64,000 bases of DNA from Neobacillus niacini (GTDB taxonomy: Bacteria > Bacillota > Bacilli > Bacillales > Cytobacillaceae): positions 29,863-93,862 of the forward strand of contig NZ_JACWFG010000014.1 in assembly GCF_019749295.1 (NCBI RefSeq), given 5' to 3'. The notes under the pieces were generated by a model. That model was not told where the DNA came from. It searched no databases and saw nothing but the letters and a program-made list of their open reading frames with translations. Of the stretch, positions 1 through 8,630 are shown piece by piece. Both the position numbers and the translations under genes were made by a program. Numbering within the stretch: position 1 is the first letter of the stretch; each line of letters opens with the position of its first letter.

Positions 1-705
1 CCTGCACTGGTCATTGAAGAACGTCTTCTAAATAAAATTGATAATGTAGTGGTAATTGACCACCATCGCCGCGGGGAAGAATTCATTGAAAATCCAGTTC
101 TTGTTTATATGGAGCCATATGCTTCTTCTACAGCGGAACTTGTAACCGAATTTCTTGAATACCAGCCAAAACGCGGTAAAATAGAAATGATAGAAGCAAC
201 TGCACTGCTCGCGGGAATTGTGGTGGATACAAAAAGCTTTACCTTACGAACAGGGGCAAGAACCTTCGATGCTGCCTCCTATTTAAGGGGTCAAGGCGCA
301 GACACCATTTTAGTTCAGAAGTTTTTAAAGGAAAGTGTTGATACCTATATTAAAAGGGCTAAGTTAATTGAATCGGTTCTTTTTTATCGTGATGGTATTG
401 CGATAGCAAAAGGCGATGAAGGCGAACTGCATGATCAAGTATTACTTGCCCAAGCAGCGGATACACTCCTGACAATGGATGGTGTCGCAGCCTCCTTTGT
501 TATTGCAAAACGCAGCGAGGGACTAATTGGGATTAGTGCGAGATCGCTTGGCAACGTAAATGTTCAAGTCATTATGGAAAAACTTCAAGGCGGCGGTCAT
601 TTAACCAATGCGGCCACTCAACTGACGGGGATATCCATAACAGAAGCAGAAAGACAATTAAAACTTGCAATTGAAGATTATTTCGAAGGTGGGAAAAAAG
701 AATGA
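1..705 (+). CDS. gdpP: Cyclic-di-AMP phosphodiesterase GdpP, C-terminal part
   Basis: Hydrolyses the second messenger c-di-AMP; in Bacillus GdpP is a membrane protein with PAS, degenerate GGDEF and DHH/DHHA1 domains. Only the last 234 residues are in the window: the reading frame is open from base 1, so the gene starts upstream. Visible are the DHH motif (IDHH, residues 20-22) of the metal-binding catalytic domain and the DHHA1 motif GGGH (about residues 197-200). The stop overlaps the start of rplI by 4 bases, so the two are co-transcribed, as in B. subtilis (yybT-rplI). A GTG at 49 is internal, not a start. Identification rests on motifs plus the rplI-dnaB neighbourhood. Confidence 0.93.
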   Translation, partial: PALVIEERLLNKIDNVVVIDHHRRGEEFIENPVLVYMEPYASSTAELVTEFLEYQPKRGKIEMIEATALLAGIVVDTKSFTLRTGARTFDAASYLRGQGADTILVQKFLKESVDTYIKRAKLIESVLFYRDGIAIAKGDEGELHDQVLLAQAADTLLTMDGVAASFVIAKRSEGLIGISARSLGNVNVQVIMEKLQGGGHLTNAATQLTGISITEAERQLKLAIEDYFEGGKKE

Positions 706-1151
706 AAGTAATTTTTCTGAAAGATGTAAAAGGAAAAGGAAAAAAAGGTGAAGTAAAGAATGTTGCTGATGGCTATGCCCATAATTTCTTAATTAAGCAG
801 GGCCTTGCAATTGAGGCAAATAATACAAATATCAGTACACTCGAGGGCCAGAAGAAAAAGGAAGACAAACGTGCGGCAGAAGAGCTTGCTGAAGCTAAAA
901 AGCTAGGCGAACAGTTAGAAAAAATCACTGTAGAGCTATCTGCAAAAGCTGGTGAAGGCGGCCGCCTATTTGGTTCCATTACGACAAAGCAAATTGCAGA
1001 AGAGCTTCAAAAGAAACACGGAATTAAAATTGATAAACGTAAAATGGAATTATCTGATGCCATTCGCACCCTTGGCCACACAAAGGTTCCGGTTAAGCTT
1101 CATCATGAGGTTTTAGCAACTTTAACCGTTCATGTAAAAGAAGTAAAGTAA
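702..1151 (+). CDS. rplI: 50S ribosomal protein L9
   Basis: Binds 23S rRNA at the base of the L1 stalk of the large ribosomal subunit. The 149-residue length is normal. The N-terminal rRNA-binding domain shows the L9 signature ([20 protein letters not shown] and the following DGYAHNFL), followed by a long charged connecting helix (about residues 45-75) and the C-terminal domain. The ATG overlaps the gdpP stop (ATGA), indicating translational coupling. dnaB follows after about 190 bases with a hairpin between, so it may have its own promoter. Confidence 0.97.
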   Translation: MKVIFLKDVKGKGKKGEVKNVADGYAHNFLIKQGLAIEANNTNISTLEGQKKKEDKRAAEELAEAKKLGEQLEKITVELSAKAGEGGRLFGSITTKQIAEELQKKHGIKIDKRKMELSDAIRTLGHTKVPVKLHHEVLATLTVHVKEVK

Positions 1152-1195
1152 TTTCCAGTTCAAATTTTAGATAAACATGTTAAAATAATAAAAGT

Positions 1196-1226
1196 TAAGG
1201 AAAAAGGAAAGTTCACTTTTTCCTAA
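1196..1226 (+). terminator. Hairpin between rplI and dnaB
   Basis: Inverted repeat TTAGGAAAAAG-type: TAAGGAAAAAG (1196-1206) pairs with CTTTTTCCTAA (1216-1226) around a 9-base loop. No U-run follows directly, so it may be a weak terminator, a processing site, or attenuation between gdpP-rplI and dnaB. Confidence 0.4.
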
Positions 1227-1338
1227 GTTAGTGATGTGATCGGTTGAGGCTGGTCACTTTTCTTCATTTTGGACATAATTAGTTTTAGAAACTATTAAAA
1301 TATAATTTATCCTCTTCAAAAATAGGAGGTTTTGATAG

Positions 1339-2688
1339 ATGAGCGATTTATATGCAGATCGACTGCCGCCTCAAAATATTGAAGCTGAACAAGCCGTATT
1401 AGGTGCTATATTTTTAGAGCCTTCTTCATTAACGGTAGCTTCCGAAATTTTAATACCAGAAGATTTCTATCGTGCGGCCCACCAAAAGATATACAATGCG
1501 ATGTTGAAACTGAACGACGAAGGAAAAGTAGTTGACCTTGTCACAGTAACAGAGGAATTAGCAGCAGCAAAGCTAATTGAAGATACTGGCGGAGTCAGCT
1601 ATTTAAGTGATTTGGCAAGCTCTGTCCCAACAGCAGCCAATATTGAGTATTATGCTAGAATCGTAGAAGAAAAGTCTTTACTCCGAAGATTAATTCGTAC
1701 AGCTACTGAAATTGCTTCTGATGGTTATTCCCGTGAAGACGAAGTGGAAGCATTATTAAGTGAAGCGGAGAAAAATATTCTCGCAGTTGCTCAGCGAAAA
1801 AATGCCGGTGCCTTCCATAATATTAAAGACGTCCTTGTTCGTACGTATGACAATATTGAAGAAATGCATAACCGTGTTGGAGAGATTACCGGTATTTCCA
1901 CAGGATTTGCTGAGCTAGACAGAATGACCGCAGGTTTCCAGCGTAATGATTTAATTATCGTTGGAGCCCGTCCTTCCGTTGGTAAAACGGCTTTTGCCTT
2001 AAATATCGCCTCAAACGTCGCCATTAAGACCGGTGAAAATGTTGCGATTTTCAGTCTTGAGATGGGTGCCGAACAGCTGGTTATGCGTATGTTGTGTTCT
2101 GAGGGCAATATAGACGCGCAGCGTCTTCGTACAGGCTCTCTGACCGATGATGACTGGGGCAAGCTGACGATGGCAATGGGTGCACTTTCTAACTCAGGTA
2201 TCTTTATTGACGATACTCCAGGGGTAAGAATCAGTGATATTCGCTCCAAATGCCGCCGTCTAAAGCAAGAGCATGGCTTAGGAATGATCTTGATCGATTA
2301 CTTACAGCTTATCTTAGGAAGCGGCCGTTCCGGCGAGAACCGCCAGCAGGAAGTATCTGAGATTTCCCGTTCCCTTAAGCAATTAGCCCGTGAGCTGCAG
2401 GTTCCGGTTATTGCACTGTCTCAGCTGTCACGTGGTGTCGAGCAGCGTCAGGATAAGCGTCCAATGATGTCTGATATCCGTGAATCCGGTTCGATTGAGC
2501 AGGATGCCGATATTGTAGCCTTCTTATATCGTGATGATTACTACGATAAAGAGTCCGAGAATAAAAACATCATCGAAATCATCATCGCAAAGCAGCGTAA
2601 CGGCCCAACAGGCACCGTTTCTCTAGCCTTTGTAAAAGAATACAATAAATTCGTAAACTTGGAGACCCGATACGATCCGAGTGCATAG
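1339..2688 (+). CDS. dnaB: Replicative DNA helicase (DnaB family, B. subtilis DnaC)
   Basis: Hexameric 5'-3' helicase that unwinds DNA at the replication fork. The 449 residues show the N-terminal DnaB domain beginning LPPQNIEAEQAVLGAIFLEP, a linker around residues 155-180, and the RecA-like C-terminal domain with Walker A (ARPSVGKTAF, about 210-220), Walker B (GMILIDYLQL) and the DnaB motif IALSQLSRGVEQRQDKRP. ATG 1339 is preceded by AGGAGG at a normal distance. The rplI-dnaB order is conserved in Bacillus. The stop is followed at once by a strong terminator and then by the NERD insertion that separates dnaB from purA. Confidence 0.97.
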   Translation: MSDLYADRLPPQNIEAEQAVLGAIFLEPSSLTVASEILIPEDFYRAAHQKIYNAMLKLNDEGKVVDLVTVTEELAAAKLIEDTGGVSYLSDLASSVPTAANIEYYARIVEEKSLLRRLIRTATEIASDGYSREDEVEALLSEAEKNILAVAQRKNAGAFHNIKDVLVRTYDNIEEMHNRVGEITGISTGFAELDRMTAGFQRNDLIIVGARPSVGKTAFALNIASNVAIKTGENVAIFSLEMGAEQLVMRMLCSEGNIDAQRLRTGSLTDDDWGKLTMAMGALSNSGIFIDDTPGVRISDIRSKCRRLKQEHGLGMILIDYLQLILGSGRSGENRQQEVSEISRSLKQLARELQVPVIALSQLSRGVEQRQDKRPMMSDIRESGSIEQDADIVAFLYRDDYYDKESENKNIIEIIIAKQRNGPTGTVSLAFVKEYNKFVNLETRYDPSA

Positions 2689-2693
2689 AGAGC

Positions 2694-2721
2694 TCAGCCA
2701 AGCCTTTGGCTGGGCTTTTTT
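2694..2721 (+). terminator. Rho-independent terminator of dnaB
   Basis: CAGCCAA-GCCT-TTGGCTG stem (2695-2712) followed by GGGC and a run of T (2715-2720). It ends the gdpP-rplI-dnaB transcript just before the repeat array. Confidence 0.85.
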
Positions 2722-2752
2722 GGTTTTTCTAAAAAGGGTAATATTAAGGGAT

Positions 2753-2966
2753 GATACCAGGAGAATCGTGCCCTTGAGCAGTAAAATAAAGTAACAGAGG
2801 GAACGATACCAGGAGAATCATGCCCTTGGGCAGTAAAATGAAGTAACAGAGAGAACGATACCAGGAGAATCATGCCCTTAGGCTGTGAAATGAAGTAACA
2901 GAGGGAACGATACCAGGAGAATCGTTCCCTTGAGCAGTAGAAAGAAGTAATAGAGGGAACGATACC
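2753..2966. repeat. 52-bp tandem repeat array at the 3' end of NERD gene 1
   Basis: Four full units and the start of a fifth. GATACCAGGAGAATC begins at 2753, 2805, 2857 and 2909, and GATACC recurs at 2961: exactly 52 bp apart each time. Each unit holds an inverted repeat GGGAACGAT-N9-ATCGTTCCC (perfect in the last full copy at about 2904-2930, degenerate in others) and a linker close to TTGAGCAGTAAAATAAAGTA. No unique spacers. The last GATACC abuts the TAG stop codon of the minus-strand NERD gene, so array and gene have no gap. Confidence 0.9.
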
Positions 2967-3868
2967 TATTTTTCCACATAGTGAGAGGCCCTGGCTTTGT
3001 CTAGGAGAACAAAGTTTTTAGAAAGTACTCGTCGAATTACCTTTTTTGACTTTATAGAACCACACCAGTCATAAATAGTATCAACTGTAATTTTATTATC
3101 TGGAAAAAGTAAACGAAATTCATTTAAACTTCTTAAAATAGCGGCTTCTGCATCCTCTATACATCCACACTTCTTACATATCAGTGTTCCATCAGTTAAA
3201 AAGGCTTTACAGTTGTGACAAATAACTCCTTTCCTTAACTCTTCAAAGGTGTATGAAGGCAATCTCGGATAGGGTGATTCAATTTTGTGAAGGCTCTCTA
3301 ATTGTTTGGCTAATTGGTAATGTTTTTTACTTAGTGGTACGGGCTTAGAATTTAGCCTTTTCAAAAAGCGATTTAGCTGTGTTGGAAAAATAATAGCAGA
3401 GTGGATTGTGGGGATATATAAATGGAACTCGGGGTTATTGAAGATTAGATAAGATTCAATCGTATATGGGTATCCCAATTCTAGCAGCAATTTGTTAAGT
3501 AAGGTTTCGCAGCGTTCTAGTTGGTGTAAAGGGTTCTTTTGCAAAACTCCTGCGGGATTATACCATTTATCATCTTTAACAGCGTAGTCTCCTTCAAAGT
3601 TTTTCACATCTAATATATAAACTTTCTCATAAGCAATAATTAACGTATCAATTTGGAAAATGGATTGATTATATTCAAGTAATAAATCATGTAGAACCAG
3701 CCACGAATCAGTAAGGTTTTTCAGCCATGTATCACTTCTTACCTCACCTTCATACCCTTTTTTAATTGTCCAATAATGTTTTTGTTCATCCTCAGTCAGC
3801 TTCATTCTAGCATTTAAAAAGTGAGTAAGTACTAATCCCAGTGGTTCAGGCCTCTCTTTAAAAACCAT
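2966..3868 (-). CDS. NERD-domain nuclease-like protein with zinc ribbon and C-terminal HTH-like segment (copy 1)
   Basis: A 300-residue protein of the nuclease-related domain (NERD) family, related to restriction-endonuclease-like folds. Putative catalytic residues: E42 in GYEGEV, D74 in FQIDTLI and D87-x-K89 in LDVKNFEGDY. A CxxC...CxxC zinc ribbon follows (C217, C220, C231, C234), then a C-terminal stretch (about 255-285) that could form a helix-turn-helix. It sits opposite in strand to the core genes dnaB and purA. Its stop touches a 52-bp repeat array. A close relative (broken) lies at 15790-16698 and a more distant one at 59664-60620, both also with 3' arrays. Function unknown; nuclease activity and DNA binding are inferred from motifs. 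Confidence 0.85.
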   Translation of the reverse strand: MVFKERPEPLGLVLTHFLNARMKLTEDEQKHYWTIKKGYEGEVRSDTWLKNLTDSWLVLHDLLLEYNQSIFQIDTLIIAYEKVYILDVKNFEGDYAVKDDKWYNPAGVLQKNPLHQLERCETLLNKLLLELGYPYTIESYLIFNNPEFHLYIPTIHSAIIFPTQLNRFLKRLNSKPVPLSKKHYQLAKQLESLHKIESPYPRLPSYTFEELRKGVICHNCKAFLTDGTLICKKCGCIEDAEAAILRSLNEFRLLFPDNKITVDTIYDWCGSIKSKKVIRRVLSKNFVLLDKARASHYVEK

Positions 3869-3947
3869 ATAACACTTCCTCTCTATAATATCTATTTTAT
3901 GGAAAGTCCCTAACCATTACAAGCTAGAATCATAAATCAATATTTTA

Positions 3948-4019
3948 CGAACATATTTTAATAACTTAATATAAATCGTTCGTGTTTTGTTGACTTTTAC
4001 CTATATATATTGTTAAACT
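3948..4019 (+). promoter_or_regulatory. purA promoter with candidate PurR boxes
   Basis: Two inverted CGAAC elements (CGAAC at 3948-3952 and GTTCG at 3978-3982) lie upstream of a promoter TTGACT (3990-3995) - 18 bp - TAAACT (4014-4019) with an extended -10 TG at 4011. Paired inverted GAAC-containing PurBoxes upstream of purA are known in B. subtilis. The flanks match the PurBox consensus only partly and the spacing is about 2-3 bp longer than usual, so the PurR assignment is tentative. Confidence 0.45.
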
Positions 4020-4063
4020 TGTGTGTGGAAATAGAAAAGTGTATTTAATTTGGAGGTGCCTAT

Positions 4064-5356
4064 ATGACGTCAGTAGTGGTAGTTGGTACACAATGGGGAG
4101 ACGAAGGAAAGGGTAAAATTACCGATTTTCTTTCTGAGAATGCAGAGGCAATCGCTCGTTATCAAGGTGGAAATAATGCAGGACACACAATTAAATTCAA
4201 CGGAGAAACATATAAATTGCACTTAATTCCATCTGGAATTTTTTATAAAGAAAAAATCTGTGTAATTGGCAATGGTATGGTTGTGGATCCGAAGGCACTT
4301 GTGGCAGAGCTTGCTTATTTACATGAAAAGGGAATTACAACGGATAATCTTCGCATCAGCAACCGTGCACATGTAATCCTTCCTTATCACCTAAAGCTTG
4401 ATGTAGTTGAGGAAGAAAGCAAGGGTGCTAATAAAATTGGAACCACTAAAAAAGGAATTGGCCCTGCTTATATGGATAAAGCGGCGCGCGTTGGCATCAG
4501 AATTGCTGACCTTCTTGAGCGTGATGTTTTTGAAGAAAAGCTGGAGCGTAATTTAGCTGAAAAGAATCGTTTATTTGAACGTATTTATGAGACTACAGGC
4601 TTCACAAAAGAAGAAATTCTAGACGAGTATTTTGAATATGGACAGCAAATTAAACAGTATGTCTGCGATACTTCTGTTGTATTAAATGATGCTTTGGATG
4701 AGGGGAAACGTGTTCTATTCGAAGGTGCTCAGGGTGTTATGCTCGATATTGACCAAGGTACTTACCCGTTCGTAACCTCTTCTAACCCAGTCGCTGGAGG
4801 CGTTACGATTGGATCTGGTGTTGGTCCATCAAAAATTACTCATGTTGTCGGTGTTTGTAAAGCCTATACTTCACGTGTAGGAGACGGACCGTTCCCAACT
4901 GAATTACATGATGAAATCGGGAACCAAATCCGGGAAGTTGGCCGTGAGTATGGAACAACCACTGGACGCCCGCGCCGAATTGGCTGGTTTGACAGCGTTG
5001 TGGTACGTCACGCACGCCGTGTCAGCGGATTAACAGATCTATCTTTGAACTCTATTGATGTATTGTCAGGTCTCGAAACGGTAAAAATCTGTACGGCATA
5101 TCGATACAAGGATGAACTAATCACAGAGTACCCTGCAAGCCTTAAGGTTTTAGCGGAATGTGAACCTGTGTATGAGGAACTTCCTGGCTGGAGTGAAGAT
5201 ATTACAGGAGTTAAGTCACTAGATGAATTGCCTGTAAACGCGCGTCATTATGTTGAAAGAGTGACCCAGCTTACGGGAATACCGTTAACCACTTTCTCAG
5301 TAGGACCAGATCGTAACCAAACGAATGTAGTCCGCAGCCCTTGGAGACAAATTTAA
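4064..5356 (+). CDS. purA: Adenylosuccinate synthetase
   Basis: Catalyses GTP-dependent formation of adenylosuccinate from IMP and aspartate, first committed step to AMP. 430 residues, the standard bacterial length. Signature motifs: N-terminal [12 protein letters not shown]-loop with catalytic Asp, GGNNAGHT with the catalytic His, the IMP loop [11 protein letters not shown], and the C-terminal [12 protein letters not shown] guanine-binding segment. ATG 4064 follows GGAGG. A terminator follows directly, so the gene is monocistronic, with candidate PurR boxes upstream. Confidence 0.97.
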   Translation: MTSVVVVGTQWGDEGKGKITDFLSENAEAIARYQGGNNAGHTIKFNGETYKLHLIPSGIFYKEKICVIGNGMVVDPKALVAELAYLHEKGITTDNLRISNRAHVILPYHLKLDVVEEESKGANKIGTTKKGIGPAYMDKAARVGIRIADLLERDVFEEKLERNLAEKNRLFERIYETTGFTKEEILDEYFEYGQQIKQYVCDTSVVLNDALDEGKRVLFEGAQGVMLDIDQGTYPFVTSSNPVAGGVTIGSGVGPSKITHVVGVCKAYTSRVGDGPFPTELHDEIGNQIREVGREYGTTTGRPRRIGWFDSVVVRHARRVSGLTDLSLNSIDVLSGLETVKICTAYRYKDELITEYPASLKVLAECEPVYEELPGWSEDITGVKSLDELPVNARHYVERVTQLTGIPLTTFSVGPDRNQTNVVRSPWRQI

Positions 5357-5362
5357 TCACAT

Positions 5363-5397
5363 AAAGCCCTCACTTAACAGAGGGCTTTAATTTTTTT
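5363..5397 (+). terminator. Rho-independent terminator of purA
   Basis: AAAGCCCTC (5363-5371) pairs perfectly with GAGGGCTTT (5380-5388), followed by AATTTTTTT. Confidence 0.9.
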
Positions 5398-5486
5398 ATT
5401 TAAAGTTTTTTCAAAAAAGTATTGCGCTATTTGTATATGCCGTGCTATTATAAAAAGCGTCGTCACAAACAAGACAAGTTTTGTAC

Positions 5487-5562
5487 GAGCCATTAGCTCA
5501 GTTGGTAGAGCATCTGACTTTTAATCAGAGGGTCGAAGGTTCGAGTCCTTCATGGCTCACCA
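5487..5562 (+). tRNA. tRNA-Lys (anticodon TTT)
   Basis: Full cloverleaf: acceptor GAGCCAT pairs with ATGGCTC, D-loop AGCTCAGTTGGTAGAGC, anticodon loop CTTTTAA with TTT, T-arm GGTTCGAGTCC, encoded CCA at 5560-5562. First of a four-tRNA cluster after purA. Confidence 0.97.
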
Positions 5563-5595
5563 TTTATCTTCAATAGAAGATAATAGTTAACATAT

Positions 5596-5667
5596 GGCCC
5601 CTTGGTCAAGTGGTTAAGACACCTCCCTTTCACGGAGGTAACACGGGTTCGAATCCCGTAGGGGTCA
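5596..5667 (+). tRNA. tRNA-Glu (anticodon TTC)
   Basis: Acceptor GGCCCCT pairs with AGGGGTC (one G-T), anticodon loop CTTTCAC with TTC, T-arm GGGTTCGAATCCC. No CCA is encoded (discriminator A followed by TT). Confidence 0.96.
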
Positions 5668-5738
5668 TTGGCATTTGATTGTTGGCAAGTGATTGGCAAG
5701 TCCGGTCTTCTTGCTGACGATCAATACTATAAAAATTT

Positions 5739-5815
5739 GGTCTGGTAGTTCAGTTGGTTAGAATGCCTGCCTGTCACGCAGGAGGTCGCGGGTTCGAGTC
5801 CCGTCCAGACCGCCA
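5739..5815 (+). tRNA. tRNA-Asp (anticodon GTC)
   Basis: Acceptor GGTCTGG pairs with CCAGACC, anticodon loop CTGTCAC with GTC, T-arm CGGGTTCGAGTCCCG, encoded CCA at 5813-5815. Confidence 0.97.
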
Positions 5816-5822
5816 TACATAT

Positions 5823-5895
5823 GGCTCAGTAGCTCAGTCGGTAGAGCAAAGGACTGAAAATCCTTGTGTCGGCGGTTCGATTCCGTCCTGAGCCA
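5823..5895 (+). tRNA. tRNA-Phe (anticodon GAA)
   Basis: Acceptor GGCTCAG pairs with CTGAGCC, anticodon loop CTGAAAA with GAA, T-arm CGGTTCGATTCCG. No CCA is encoded. Only 7 bases separate it from tRNA-Asp, so the cluster is one transcript. Confidence 0.95.
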
Positions 5896-5905
5896 TTATA
5901 AAGAG

Positions 5906-5933
5906 GAAGCTTACAAATGTAAGCTTCTTTTTT
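5906..5933 (+). terminator. Terminator of the tRNA cluster
   Basis: GAAGCTTACA pairs with TGTAAGCTTC (5906-5926), followed by TTTTTTT. Confidence 0.9.
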
Positions 5934-6286
5934 ATTTGTAACAAGTGAAATGTTATTGTAATAAAACATCCAAATATTTACTAAAACTGGTCGAGGTTTG
6001 TCTGATTTTGTTGAAGTTGGTAAAACGATAATACCTACTAGAAACGTTGGTATAATAAGTTTTCCCTATAGATATTGGATAAATAGCATATGAAACCCCT
6101 TCCACTAAGAACTCCTACCTATGTAGTAAAATGTCAGCTATTATACAATTTTGTTACATTATCAAGACTAATCGTTATTTAAATTGAATTTATGATAAAG
6201 TTATAAAGTAGGAAAAGAGGGAAATTTCTTTTGTGGTTATAAAGTACTAGATTAAGAGAGTTGTTTCCGTAATTTAGGAGGTTCCA
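5934..6286. other. Long leader region before the M23 hydrolase gene; no gene seen
   Basis: A 350-base AT-rich stretch without a plausible ORF. I looked for a WalR box pair (TGTWAH-N5-TGTWAH) and for a c-di-AMP (ydaO-type) riboswitch and found neither convincingly; single TGTTAC/TGTAAC half-sites occur. It probably holds the promoter and a long 5' leader. Confidence 0.5.
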
Positions 6287-7747
6287 ATGTTATTTTTTAA
6301 TAAAGGAATAAAATCAAGTAAATTAAAGAAAAAACAATCTTTAAAAACTGCTGTTATGACAGCGTTTGCGGCTTCTGCTCTCGTATTTAGCAGCATGTCA
6401 GCAAGTGCTGCAGGAACATTTAAGTTAACGACTGTATACCATGTTTACCATGATCAACAATATATAGGCACAGTTTCTGATAAAGTGGTTGTCGAAAAAA
6501 TTGTCGAAGAAAAAGCGGCTGAGTTTAAAGAAGCCACCAAGGATTTAAACGTAGAATTTGGCTCAGATATTGAGTACATAAAAGAACAGGTTTTTCATTC
6601 CACAGCAAATGATACAAAAACAGTTCAAGACCTTGAGAGTGTAATCCAACTTCAGGCTGAAGCTTCCTCCATCATTATTGAAGGAAAGCCAGTTGTTTTC
6701 TTAGAAAACAAAGATCGTGCGGAGGAAGTTATGAATAAACTGAAACTTACCTATGTCACTCAAGCTCAATTAGATGAGTTAGAGACTAGAAAAACTGCAC
6801 AGTCAGCACAGTTACCACCACTGAAGGAAAATGAGACTCGTATTTTAGACGTAAGAGCATCAAAAAATGTTTCATTTGATTTAGAAAAAGTTTCGCCAGA
6901 TAAAATTATGTCAGTTGAAGAAGCTGTTACCTTTTTACAAAAGGGTACGTTAGAAGAAAAGAAATACGTAGTCCAGCAGGGCGATGTTCTAGGAACAATT
7001 GCTAATAATCATGGATTAAAATTAAATGAATTTTTAGCATTAAATCCTGGCCTTAAAGAAGACACTGTTGTGAAAGTTGGACAAGAGGTTAATGTTACTG
7101 CATTAAAGCCATATCTTGAAATTATTGTCGATAAAGAAGAAAATAAAAAAGAGCCGATTGCATTTGCAAATGAAACAGTAGATGATGCGAACATGCCAAA
7201 GGGCGAAACCAAAATTCAGCAAGAAGGTAAAAATGGAGAACGCTCTGTTAACTACCGAGTTTCTACACTTAATGGAACAACAATTAGCAGTGAAATAACT
7301 AGTGAGGTTGTACTTACTCAACCAGTTAATCATATTGTGGTTAAAGGAACAAAGGTTATTCCTTCTCGCGGTACTGGAAACCTTGCATGGCCAACAGTAG
7401 GAGGCTATATTTCAAGTAAGCAAGGTTATCGATGGGGTAAAAACCATAAAGGAATTGATATTGCTAGACCTAGCGATAGAACAATAAAAGCAGCTGATAA
7501 TGGTAAGGTTGTATCTGCTGGCTATGATGGCGGCTATGGTAATAAAGTTGTTATAGATCACCAAAATGGCTTGCGCACGGTATATGCTCACCTTTCATCT
7601 ATCTCTGTAAGTGTTGGACAGACAGTTTCACAAGGTTCAGCCATTGGTATTATGGGCACGACTGGGGATTCAACTGGAATTCACTTGCATTTTGAAGTTT
7701 ACAAAAATGGAGCCCTTCAAAATCCGTTAAACTATGTACATCAATAA
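6287..7747 (+). CDS. Secreted LysM-G5-M23 peptidoglycan endopeptidase
   Basis: Predicted exported cell-wall hydrolase of 486 residues. Order of parts: basic N-terminus and signal peptide (cleavage near ASA at about 40-42); an uncharacterised region (45-220); a LysM peptidoglycan-binding domain (about 226-272, YVVQQGDVLGTIANNHGLKL); a G5-like region (about 275-355); and a C-terminal M23 lysostaphin-type zinc peptidase with HxxxD (H387, D391) and HLHFE (H466, H468). ATG 6287 follows AGGAGG. It lies directly upstream of walRK, whose regulon in Bacillus includes such hydrolases, so control by WalR is plausible but no clear box was found. Confidence 0.9.
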   Translation: MLFFNKGIKSSKLKKKQSLKTAVMTAFAASALVFSSMSASAAGTFKLTTVYHVYHDQQYIGTVSDKVVVEKIVEEKAAEFKEATKDLNVEFGSDIEYIKEQVFHSTANDTKTVQDLESVIQLQAEASSIIIEGKPVVFLENKDRAEEVMNKLKLTYVTQAQLDELETRKTAQSAQLPPLKENETRILDVRASKNVSFDLEKVSPDKIMSVEEAVTFLQKGTLEEKKYVVQQGDVLGTIANNHGLKLNEFLALNPGLKEDTVVKVGQEVNVTALKPYLEIIVDKEENKKEPIAFANETVDDANMPKGETKIQQEGKNGERSVNYRVSTLNGTTISSEITSEVVLTQPVNHIVVKGTKVIPSRGTGNLAWPTVGGYISSKQGYRWGKNHKGIDIARPSDRTIKAADNGKVVSAGYDGGYGNKVVIDHQNGLRTVYAHLSSISVSVGQTVSQGSAIGIMGTTGDSTGIHLHFEVYKNGALQNPLNYVHQ

Positions 7748-7760
7748 TTCAACATTTTTT

Positions 7761-7795
7761 TAAAAGAGTCTCTACTAGTACTAGAGGCTCTTTTG
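7761..7795 (+). terminator. Terminator after the M23 hydrolase gene
   Basis: AAAAGAGTCTCTA (7762-7774) pairs with TAGAGGCTCTTTT (7782-7794) with one mismatch; a T-run on the other side suggests partial bidirectionality. Confidence 0.7.
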
Positions 7796-7911
7796 GTGTT
7801 AAATACTACTAATAGATGAATTACAACAGAAACCATGGTAAAGTAAACTAGAGTAGAAATGCCATTTAATCATTATCAATAGATTTTTTTAAAAAAAGGA
7901 GCAATGGGTAT

Positions 7912-8622
7912 ATGGAAAAGAAAATTCTCGTAGTGGATGATGAAAAGCCGATTGCGGATATATTGCAATTTAACTTAAAAAAAGAGGGTTACGATGTTTA
8001 CAGCGCTTATGATGGAAACGAAGCTCTCGTGATGGTAGAAGAGATACAGCCAGACTTAATTCTCTTAGATATTATGCTTCCATTAAAAGATGGAATGGAA
8101 GTATGTCGTGAAGTCCGTAAGAAATATGATATGCCAATTATTATGCTGACAGCTAAAGATTCAGAAATAGATAAGGTATTAGGCCTCGAGCTAGGTGCAG
8201 ATGATTATGTAACCAAGCCGTTTAGCACGAGAGAATTGATTGCCAGGGTAAAAGCGAACCTCCGCCGCCATCAAGTTGTTACCTCTCAAAGTGATGAGGA
8301 AGTTGAAACAAATGAAATCGAAATTGGTTCACTTACGATCCATCCAAATGCATATGTCGTTTCAAAACGAGGAGAAACCATTGAACTGACACATCGTGAA
8401 TTTGAGCTTCTCTACTATCTTGCCAAGCACATCGGACAGGTAATGACTAGAGAACACCTGCTGCAAACAGTGTGGGGATATGACTATTTTGGAGATGTTC
8501 GAACAGTAGATGTTACCGTCCGCCGTTTACGTGAAAAGATTGAAGATAATCCAAGCCATCCAACGTGGATTGTCACCCGCAGAGGAGTGGGCTACTATTT
8601 ACGTAACCCAGATCAGGAGTAG
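7912..8622 (+). CDS. walR: Essential cell-wall response regulator WalR (YycF)
   Basis: OmpR/PhoB-type regulator of the essential WalKR system controlling peptidoglycan hydrolases and wall homeostasis. 236 residues: receiver domain with acidic pocket (VVDDE), phospho-acceptor D53 (LILLDIMLP) and K in TKPFS, then a winged-helix DNA-binding domain (about 130-232) ending [11 protein letters not shown]. Near-identical in length and sequence to B. subtilis WalR. ATG follows AAAAAAGGAGC. It starts the walRKHI-walJ operon; walK begins 8 bases after its stop. Confidence 0.98.
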   Translation: MEKKILVVDDEKPIADILQFNLKKEGYDVYSAYDGNEALVMVEEIQPDLILLDIMLPLKDGMEVCREVRKKYDMPIIMLTAKDSEIDKVLGLELGADDYVTKPFSTRELIARVKANLRRHQVVTSQSDEEVETNEIEIGSLTIHPNAYVVSKRGETIELTHREFELLYYLAKHIGQVMTREHLLQTVWGYDYFGDVRTVDVTVRRLREKIEDNPSHPTWIVTRRGVGYYLRNPDQE

Positions 8623-8630
8623 TTTTCTAC

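Noticed and set aside
5934..6286. c-di-AMP riboswitch or WalR box pair before the M23 gene
   Set aside because: No conserved ydaO-type core and no TGTWAH-N5-TGTWAH pair could be read.
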